DNA of 64,000 bases, taken from positions 40,498-104,497 of the forward strand of contig QCKG01000005.1 in the NCBI GenBank assembly GCA_003215535.1, written 5' to 3'. The notes under the pieces are model-generated. The model did no database searches and had not been told where the DNA came from. It saw only the letters and a list, made by a program, of their open reading frames with translations. A program made the position numbers and the translations under genes. The DNA is from Prochlorococcus sp. AG-409-L18 (GTDB lineage: Bacteria > Cyanobacteriota > Cyanobacteriia > PCC-6307 > Cyanobiaceae). Of the stretch, positions 58,204-64,000 are shown one piece after another. The number at the start of each line of letters is the position of its first letter. Positions within the stretch are counted from its first letter, which is position 1.

Positions 58204-58422
58204 TCAGTCATCGTAAACGAGACATTCTGGCTCGTCAGGGTTGGCATCACAGAACAGTTCAAGGGCATTTGGATCATGTTTGTCCTCTGGGTGGTGCTCC
58301 TTGTATTCCTCAAGAGAATGGAGTTCGTCGGTCAGATGACGTACTTTCGCAGCATCGCCTTGGGCTTTTGCTGACTGGATCTCAGATTGATCCTTTTGAA
58401 TGTGTTCGTCGATGGAGTTCAT
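58204..58422 (-). CDS. cp12: CP12-like Calvin-cycle regulator lacking the N-terminal cysteine pair
   Basis: A 72-residue acidic, disordered-looking protein. The C terminus ALELFCDANPDEPECLVYDD is the CP12 GAPDH-binding end with its Cys-x7-Cys pair. Classical CP12 has a second cysteine pair near the N terminus that governs PRK binding; none is present here, only helical charged sequence (KAQGDAAKVRHLTDELHSLE). It likely still bridges GAPDH and perhaps PRK in the dark under thioredoxin control, with reduced N-terminal redox input. It stands alone between two hairpin-bearing gaps. Confidence 0.85.
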   Translation of the reverse strand: MNSIDEHIQKDQSEIQSAKAQGDAAKVRHLTDELHSLEEYKEHHPEDKHDPNALELFCDANPDEPECLVYDD

Positions 58423-58895
58423 GGAGTCTTGGCCTACCTGGGCCTTGGTCGACGCTCATACGATACGGCCATTGAAGGCATGTGCCATGGATGTAACCCC
58501 TACTTCGTTTTCTTTACAACACCATTCGCAAGCTTGACTGTGCGCAGTCCTCAGTGGTGAAGCGCAATTATGCGAACCACTATGATCCACCTTCAAGATT
58601 GACTCAAGCTTTTTTTGGGGGGGCATTTGCTGAATCGATGAGTACCAATCTCGAAGAGAAGTCTCTCAATTGCCTAGTTTTTTAGTCCTTATATGCTTTC
58701 TGAAAAAGCTTCTAGATACCATTAGGAGGGCTTGCTTCCTGAGTTTTCCCTTAGGGTCTATTAGGTTGATGCTGTACATGTGCCTACAAGAATCTTATGG
58801 ACTTGTGAATAGATTTGTGGATTAGCTTTTGCGAACAAAGAGCCTTGCGGTGCAAGATAATCAGCCTTTATATGGACCTATTTGTAATTAATTGA
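58423..58895. other. 473-base non-coding interval upstream of cp12
   Basis: No convincing ORF is visible. Two adjacent forward hairpins are present: GACTG-TGCG-CAGTC (58536-58549), then GTGGT with inner CGCA-ATTA-TGCG and ACCAC (58554-58580). T7 then G7 follow at 58610-58623. The cp12 promoter should lie in the first 130 bases on the reverse strand. The hairpins could be an sRNA or cp12 leader part; I could not assign a class. Confidence 0.45.
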
Positions 58896-60860
58896 TTAAT
58901 AATTGCGTTCACTTAGCTCCAGCCAACGATCTTCAGAAAGTTTAATTTCTTCTACAATTTTAGCTAGTCTTTTGCTAATAATTACTATATCTTTGCTCCC
59001 TTGCCTTATGTCATTCTCAAGCATGATTTTTTCTTCTTCAAGTAATGGTAAGCTTTGATCAATATCTTTTAACTCTTGCCTTTCTTTAAAAGAAAGACAT
59101 TTTTTTTTCTGATTAAATTTTGGCTCTAATATAGAAAAAGAATTGCTTTTAGGCGATTCTTTTTCTAATGGATTATCCTTACCGAATGAGTTATTTCCTT
59201 TAGTGATACTTTCTTTTTTATTTGTGAGAATAAGACTTTTATTTTCTGTTTTTTGCTTCTCTAGAAATGAGCTGTAATTACCTTCAAACCTTCTTAGCTT
59301 ATTGTCCTCAAAGCTGAAGATCCGATCTACAGTTCGATCAAGAAAGTATCTGTCGTGGGATACAATAATTACACAGCCATTAAAATCTTCTAAGAAATCT
59401 TCTAAAATACTTAAAGTGCTTATATCAAGGTCATTAGTAGGTTCGTCTAAGAGTAATACGTTTGGAGACAACATAAGCATTCGACAGAGTGTAAGCCTCC
59501 GTCTTTCTCCCCCAGATAGTTTCTTTAGAGGGCTGTGTTGTTGTGAAGGGGGGAAGAGGAACCTTTCTAGTAGTTGAGAAGCGGTGATTTGCTTACCAAA
59601 ACACTTGATTTGAGTTGCAGACTCTTCTACAAACTCGAGCACTTTTCTTTCTAATCCTTTACCAGTAATAAAGTCATCTGTGTGTTGATCTAGATACCCA
59701 ATTTGGATTGTTTCTCCAATACGAATCTTTCCTCTGGTTGGTTTGCGTTTCCCTGCAATTAGATCAAGGAGAGTGGACTTTCCGCTCCCATTTGGGCCTA
59801 TAATGCCTACTCTATCTTCTGCTTCAAAGGAATAGGAAAAGCTGTCTAAAATTATTAATCCATCTGCTTTATCATTGGTTGTCAATTGCAAGTCTTCTGC
59901 TTCAATGACTAGTTTCCCAACTCGCCTTTGGAATCGGCTGATTTCAAGAGGCTCAGGTTTCTTCTTAAGTGATATCTCTTGCATCTCTTTTATTCTTTTT
60001 AGCCGAGCTTTTTGTTTGGTACTTCTTGCTTTAGGACCTTGCTTTAACCAGGCCAACTCTCGTCTTAAAATACCTTTAAATTTAAACTGAGAGATTTCTT
60101 TTGAAGTCTCCTTTTGAGTCTTTTGTTGTAGAAATTTCGAGTAATTTCCCTCGTAATTTATTGCCTCACCTCCGTCAATTTCAACCATTCTTCGTGTTAC
60201 TCGATCGAGAACATAACGATCATGTGTAACAAGGATAAGAGCTCCTGGATAATGTTCCAGCCAGCCTTGAAACCATTCCACAGCATTTGCATCTAGATGG
60301 TTGGTTGGTTCGTCAAGTAGCAATACATCAGGTTTGGAGACTAATGCAGATGCCAGGCCTACTCTCTTCCTAAACCCCCCAGATAATTTTTCAACTTGTT
60401 GATTTAAATCTGTAATCCCTAGACGATGCAAAACTTCTTTGCATTGATTTTCTAGGCTCCAAGCTTGTGCAGCATCCATTCTCTCACTTATTTGCCCAAT
60501 TTCTTTGAGGAGATTTGTATTATTCGGGTCAATAGCTATTGCTTCACTAAGCTCATTGAATTTGAGTAGGAGATCTCTTTTCTCTCCGCATCCTGCCAGG
60601 ACTTCTTCTATAACAGTTCGTCCTGGTTTAATAATACTTTCTTGGCCGACTAGTTCTATTTTTATTTGTTCAGAGCAATTACGTACTCCTTCCCCAAGAG
60701 GTTCTATGCCAGCAAGAATTTTAAGAAGAGTGGATTTACCTGCTCCATTCGGTCCAATTAAGCCTAATCGTTCTTTCCCCTGAATATGGAGAGTCAAATC
60801 TGAAAAAAGGTTCTTGACCCCGAAGTCTTTGGATGCTCCAACCAGGCTGATTAGATTCAC
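58896..60860 (-). CDS. ABC-F family ATPase (Uup-like)
   Basis: A 654-residue protein with two ABC domains and no membrane span. Domain 1 has LIGPNGAGKSTLLKILAG, KLSGGFRKRVGLA and LLLDEPTNHLD. A linker (about 235-300) with KARSTKQKARLKRIKEM follows. Domain 2 has GPNGSGKSTLLD, KLSGGERRRLTLCRML and LLLDEPTNDLD. A charged C-terminal domain with coiled coil follows (about 570-654). Such proteins act on ribosomes or branched DNA. Its start overlaps the DUF2301 gene stop by 4 bases, so it is coupled. Confidence 0.9.
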   Translation of the reverse strand: MNLISLVGASKDFGVKNLFSDLTLHIQGKERLGLIGPNGAGKSTLLKILAGIEPLGEGVRNCSEQIKIELVGQESIIKPGRTVIEEVLAGCGEKRDLLLKFNELSEAIAIDPNNTNLLKEIGQISERMDAAQAWSLENQCKEVLHRLGITDLNQQVEKLSGGFRKRVGLASALVSKPDVLLLDEPTNHLDANAVEWFQGWLEHYPGALILVTHDRYVLDRVTRRMVEIDGGEAINYEGNYSKFLQQKTQKETSKEISQFKFKGILRRELAWLKQGPKARSTKQKARLKRIKEMQEISLKKKPEPLEISRFQRRVGKLVIEAEDLQLTTNDKADGLIILDSFSYSFEAEDRVGIIGPNGSGKSTLLDLIAGKRKPTRGKIRIGETIQIGYLDQHTDDFITGKGLERKVLEFVEESATQIKCFGKQITASQLLERFLFPPSQQHSPLKKLSGGERRRLTLCRMLMLSPNVLLLDEPTNDLDISTLSILEDFLEDFNGCVIIVSHDRYFLDRTVDRIFSFEDNKLRRFEGNYSSFLEKQKTENKSLILTNKKESITKGNNSFGKDNPLEKESPKSNSFSILEPKFNQKKKCLSFKERQELKDIDQSLPLLEEEKIMLENDIRQGSKDIVIISKRLAKIVEEIKLSEDRWLELSERNY

Positions 60861-61531
60861 TGCGTTTTTGCAGCTGATTGTCTCTCTAGATATTCAAAAA
60901 CACTTTTATCGCCAACATCAGCCCCTGCATCCATTCCAAATTTACGAAGGGCTAGGACTAATAAGAGTGTTGCAGACAAGGATAGGAAAGCTAATACGGT
61001 TGTTCCATTGAGTATCCCCATTAAATGCCCTAGTAGTGCAATTGGAACAAGAAGAGTTAATCCAATGGCCTCAGGTCTTCGAAAGCAAAAGAATTCTTTG
61101 AATCCCAAACCAGTTAATGCTGCGAATAGAGGACCTATAGCGATTGTCCAGATAGGCTCATCCACAAGGTTGGATAGAATATTTTCAGGACCTAGGTTTA
61201 AAGAAAGTATTAATAAGCCAATGGTGCCAACTGCCCAGAAAGCTTGAAGAGTTTGATGTAAAGCTCGCAAGTAGATATGAATCCATTGGAGAGCCAAACC
61301 AAGACTGACGGTCATGCTGATTAGCCATAGCCATGCCCAAGTAGGTCCTATGAAAAGCCAATGGAGTATTCCTGCCAAGAACGCGATTCCACAAAAAAGT
61401 ACTGCAAGTCGATATCGCTGGACTTCTATTCTGTCTGTATTAGTGATGGTGTATGTGCCATAAACGCCTTCAAGTAAAGGCCCCTCTCCTTCAATATTCT
61501 CTGGGTTTAAAGCATTAGAGGTATTTGTCAT
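60857..61531 (-). CDS. DUF2301 integral membrane protein
   Basis: A 224-residue protein. After 35 polar residues it has six or seven hydrophobic helices, with the family motif GLGFKEFFCFRRPEAIGL (about 143-160) between them. I recognise this as DUF2301, conserved in cyanobacteria with unknown function. Both ends overlap neighbours by 4 bases (ATGA): the gst gene upstream and the ABC-F gene downstream. It may act with one of them, but nothing in the sequence says how. Confidence 0.8.
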   Translation of the reverse strand: MTNTSNALNPENIEGEGPLLEGVYGTYTITNTDRIEVQRYRLAVLFCGIAFLAGILHWLFIGPTWAWLWLISMTVSLGLALQWIHIYLRALHQTLQAFWAVGTIGLLILSLNLGPENILSNLVDEPIWTIAIGPLFAALTGLGFKEFFCFRRPEAIGLTLLVPIALLGHLMGILNGTTVLAFLSLSATLLLVLALRKFGMDAGADVGDKSVFEYLERQSAAKTQ

Positions 61532-62520
61532 TTGATTTCGGGGGGAGCAGCATTTACTATTTTGGCTAGATCTGGCCCGGCTGGGACAATGTTATTTGGA
61601 CGTAATGGGAATAGGGCTTGAAAATAGTCCTTTCGCCATGTGAATGAGTTACAAGTTTGAGATACTTTTGGTAGGGCTAGAAAACGTTGGCGCCATCTCC
61701 ATAGATTTGGGAAGCTCCAAAGGGGTTGTTTAGTGCACCCAAATAAAGGCACATAAACCATTTCCCAGCGAATTAATGTAGGGAAGAGCCTTATATCTGC
61801 AAGTGTTAGTTGGTTTCCGCAAAGCCACGGTCCACTTTTAGAGAGATTCTTTTCCACTTCTTGAAGAGCATTAAATAGTTCTGTGCAAGCTTTGTCATAT
61901 GCTGTTTGTGTTCGGGCAAAGCCGCATCGGTAGACCCCATCATTAACTGCATTTTGAAGGAGCTCTTGCCAGTTTTGAATTTCTGATTGGAGTCTTTTTG
62001 GGGATAAATCCGGTGCATTATTTGTAGTGGGCCATTGGTTAAGCAGCTCAACTAATTGCGCACTTTCATTACTTATTAACTGAGGTTTCGAATATGGCGT
62101 GAGCCCTGGATCTAAAAGAGTAGGCACTGTTGCTCGATTGCTTGGCGGGGTCCCGCACAGTTTGTATAGAGCTAGAAGAGAATTACATCCCATTAATGGT
62201 GGATCAAGTTGCCATCGTCCTCCTTCGTGGTCTGCTTTCGCTAAAAATAATGAGAGGTTTGCTTCTAAGCCCCGAAGTTGATACACCAACCATGTTCGGT
62301 GAGCCCAGGGACAGCTTCGCCCCACGATTAACTTGGGCAATTGCCTTTCAGATCTTGTCTTTAATTCATCTTCATTTGGGATTACTGCATTCAGGTATTG
62401 GCTAGCTGGCCTGCAATAATTTCCTTGCTTATCAGCAGGGGCTAGCGCATTCATTAATTGATTCCATTGCCATTTCCAACCTTTACGGGCAGTAGTGACA
62501 ACAAAAGGTGGTATAGACAT
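61528..62520 (-). CDS. Xi-class glutathione S-transferase (glutathionyl-hydroquinone reductase-like)
   Basis: A 330-residue protein from ATG 62520 (MSIPPFVVTTARKGW); 337 from 62541. It has the Xi-class catalytic cysteine motif RSCPWAHRTWLVYQLRGLE, LISNESAQLVELLN and the C-terminal helical GST domain with LCGNQLTLADIRLFPTLIRW. ECM4/YqjG relatives reduce glutathionyl-hydroquinones. Family length and motifs fit, with a cyanobacterial insertion around GGRWQLDPPLMG. It heads gst-DUF2301-abcF and is divergent from aspartoacylase. Confidence 0.82.
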   Translation of the reverse strand: MSIPPFVVTTARKGWKWQWNQLMNALAPADKQGNYCRPASQYLNAVIPNEDELKTRSERQLPKLIVGRSCPWAHRTWLVYQLRGLEANLSLFLAKADHEGGRWQLDPPLMGCNSLLALYKLCGTPPSNRATVPTLLDPGLTPYSKPQLISNESAQLVELLNQWPTTNNAPDLSPKRLQSEIQNWQELLQNAVNDGVYRCGFARTQTAYDKACTELFNALQEVEKNLSKSGPWLCGNQLTLADIRLFPTLIRWEMVYVPLFGCTKQPLWSFPNLWRWRQRFLALPKVSQTCNSFTWRKDYFQALFPLRPNNIVPAGPDLAKIVNAAPPEIK

Positions 62521-62575
62521 TAAGGTTCCCCTTTTAGACATTTCTAGCCAGGCTAAAGATATTGAGTTAATAGCG

Positions 62576-63487
62576 ATGTCAGATTTTCAACTACTCGTTG
62601 TAGCAGGAACTCATGGTAATGAAATAAATGCCCCTTGGTTAATGGATAAGTGGGCAGTTCATCCCGAACTTTTAAATACTAATGGGCTCAGGGTTGCTGG
62701 TGTAATTGGTAATCCTCAAGCACTCAAAGTGTCTAGTCGTTATATAGACCGTGATCTTAACCGTAGTTTTTGCTCTGTTTTATTGGATGATCCCAGCGCT
62801 CAGGATCACGAAGTTCTTCGTGCAAGGGAGTTGTTGGACCTTTATGGACCCAAGGGGTTGAACCCTTGTCAAATAGCGATTGATCTTCATAGCACTACCT
62901 CTTGTATGGGAAGCAGCATCGTTGTTTATGGACGACGACCGGCAGACTTGGCTTTAGTAGCTTTGATTCAGGCTCGTTTGGGGATTCCAATTTATTTGCA
63001 TGAGGGAGATGAGACTCAGCAGGGGTTTTTGGTTGAGTCTTGGCCTTGTGGATTTGTTATAGAAATAGGACCTGTTCCTCAGGGGTTGTTGCAGGCAAAT
63101 ATTGTGGAAAAGTCACGCCTTGTCTTAGAAGCTTCTTTCGATGAAATTTCGAAAATCAAGTCTGGCATTGCTCGCTTCCCTAAGCAATTAATTGTCTATC
63201 GTCATTTGGGCAGTCTTGATTTTCCTCGAGATGTAAAAGGTCATGTTCAAGCTTGCCTTCATCCAGAAATCCAAGGAAAAGATTGGCAACCAATTACGCA
63301 AGGGACTCCTTTGTTCTTGAAACCAGATGGTGAAATTATCCCATTTGATGGCAATAATTTTCCGGTACCAGTATTTATAAATGAAGCTGCTTATGTGGAA
63401 AAACAGATTGCTATGAGCTTGACTGAAAAAGAAACAATAGCTATAGAGAGTGAATATAAAAGAGATTTAAAAGAATTAGTTCGTTGA
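62576..63487 (+). CDS. Probable aspartoacylase / succinylglutamate desuccinylase family
   Basis: A 303-residue zinc carboxypeptidase-like protein from ATG 62576 (MSDFQLLVV). The frame extends to 62495 but would overlap gst. It has VAGTHGNEINAPWL (first Zn ligands His and Glu), NPQALKVSSRYIDRDLNRSF, AIDLHSTTSCMG with the third histidine, and VIEIGPVPQG. Aspartoacylases cleave N-acetylaspartate; in Prochlorococcus this gene commonly precedes psbA, but its real substrate is unknown. A weak AAAAGTT/AACTTTT hairpin at 63523-63559 may end it. Confidence 0.83.
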   Translation: MSDFQLLVVAGTHGNEINAPWLMDKWAVHPELLNTNGLRVAGVIGNPQALKVSSRYIDRDLNRSFCSVLLDDPSAQDHEVLRARELLDLYGPKGLNPCQIAIDLHSTTSCMGSSIVVYGRRPADLALVALIQARLGIPIYLHEGDETQQGFLVESWPCGFVIEIGPVPQGLLQANIVEKSRLVLEASFDEISKIKSGIARFPKQLIVYRHLGSLDFPRDVKGHVQACLHPEIQGKDWQPITQGTPLFLKPDGEIIPFDGNNFPVPVFINEAAYVEKQIAMSLTEKETIAIESEYKRDLKELVR

Positions 63488-64000
63488 ATCTTTTGAGGTC
63501 TTAGATTTATTGTCCAACTGCTAAAAAGTTGTTCTTACTACATGGGAGATAACTTTTATGCCATCTGCCTTGTAAACTTCTAATTGATCGGCTTTATTGT
63601 GAATTCGTTACATCGGAAATTTGATGCGATCAGATTATACTTTTAAGTAAGGATTGACTTTAATTTAATTAAGCTTCTCTCGATGCTGATCTAATTGGAT
63701 TATTTGAATATCCTCAAGCACTTTTAGAGTTGGAATGTTCTTTTCGTTTGAGCACTCTTCTATTATTAGTAGCTCTAGCCTTAAGAAGGAAGAATAGAAT
63801 ATTCCAGAAGAATGTCTAAGCAAAAAAGTCTCACCATAGATTCTTTTGCAAATTGGAAGGCAGTAGCCTTTTGCCCAAAAAGGATTGATTATCTAGAGTC
63901 AATTTGTTTATGACGATTAATAGTTCTATTGAGGAGCTTTTGTTGCAACACGCTCTTTCGCTCAGCATCAACAAATTTTCAATAAAAGGGCTACTCAGCT
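63488..64000. other. Non-coding tail after aspartoacylase, with two doubtful overlapping short ORFs
   Basis: About 500 AT-rich bases contain no clear gene. A 33-codon frame (63812-63913) ends TTATGA, and that ATG (63910) opens a second frame starting MTINSSIEELLLQHALSLS that is open to the window edge. The 4-base ATGA overlap resembles coupled genes, but ribosome sites are weak. I recall psbA following aspartoacylase in Prochlorococcus; its coding sequence is not reached here. Confidence 0.4.

Noticed and set aside
58610..58623. T7-G7 run as a terminator
   Set aside because: No stable stem directly precedes the T run, so it is not a standard intrinsic terminator.

Overview
The window reads as a chromosomal segment of a marine picocyanobacterium, most likely a low-light-adapted Prochlorococcus of the SS120/MIT9211 type. 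Chlorophyll, phylloquinone and NDH-1 genes (chlM, menA/C/E/F, a DHNA-CoA thioesterase, ndhH), cp12 and an Rre1/Ycf29-type response regulator show it is an oxygenic phototroph. The tight spacing, frequent 4-base gene overlaps, lack of mobile DNA and moderately AT-rich sequence fit a streamlined Prochlorococcus genome. The species is an inference; no search was run.

Layout. 1-7,900: start of purE (reverse), nagA, chlM, an RluA-like protein, rre1, a cysteine desulfurase, rsmH and ndhH. 7,400-12,600: a phylloquinone block (thioesterase, menE-menC-menA reverse, menF divergent). 12,600-17,640: gshB-grxC reverse, then a forward run of prfB (with a +1 programmed frameshift), a DUF3285 protein, ybeY, dgkA, trpG/pabA and a degenerate metallo-beta-lactamase-fold protein. 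17,650-27,420: reverse housekeeping genes (hisC-like, argS, nadC, mnmE, selO-like, rsh) interrupted by one forward DUF2062 gene. 27,480-37,650: a fused peptide-type ABC ATPase, usp-rbgA-rluD, pgk, a secreted unknown, murG and rnhA-pyrD-cobD-like. 37,650-44,810: a probable small RNA, then the reverse cluster gloA-clpB(frameshifted)-secE-nusG-rplK-rplA-rplJ-rplL with an L10-type leader. 44,960-57,850: eno, an ABC1 kinase with small partners, a thioredoxin-reductase-like flavoprotein without NADPH motifs (DDOR-like), a DnaJ-family gene, hemB, a VOC protein, mutS2, an unknown membrane protein and obg. 57,900-64,000: a small unknown gene, cp12, the coupled operon gst-DUF2301-abcF, a probable aspartoacylase, and a 500-base tail with only doubtful short ORFs.

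Functionally the window joins photosynthetic cofactor synthesis (chlorophyll, phylloquinone, porphobilinogen), thiol redox (glutathione, glutaredoxin, glyoxalases, DDOR-like, GST, CP12) and translation or ribosome biogenesis (rplKAJL, nusG, prfB, rbgA, obg, pseudouridine synthases, rsmH, ybeY, mnmE, ABC-F, Rsh).

No tRNA, rRNA, CRISPR array, insertion sequence or prophage was seen. I did not find a clearly new multi-gene system. The observations most worth following are the sRNA with an adjacent long hairpin next to rplL, the NADPH-motif-less TrxB homologue, the C8 frameshift in clpB, the RluA paralogue with HRLG in place of HRLD, the MBL-fold protein without its metal motif, and the EE-SWGQ membrane protein.
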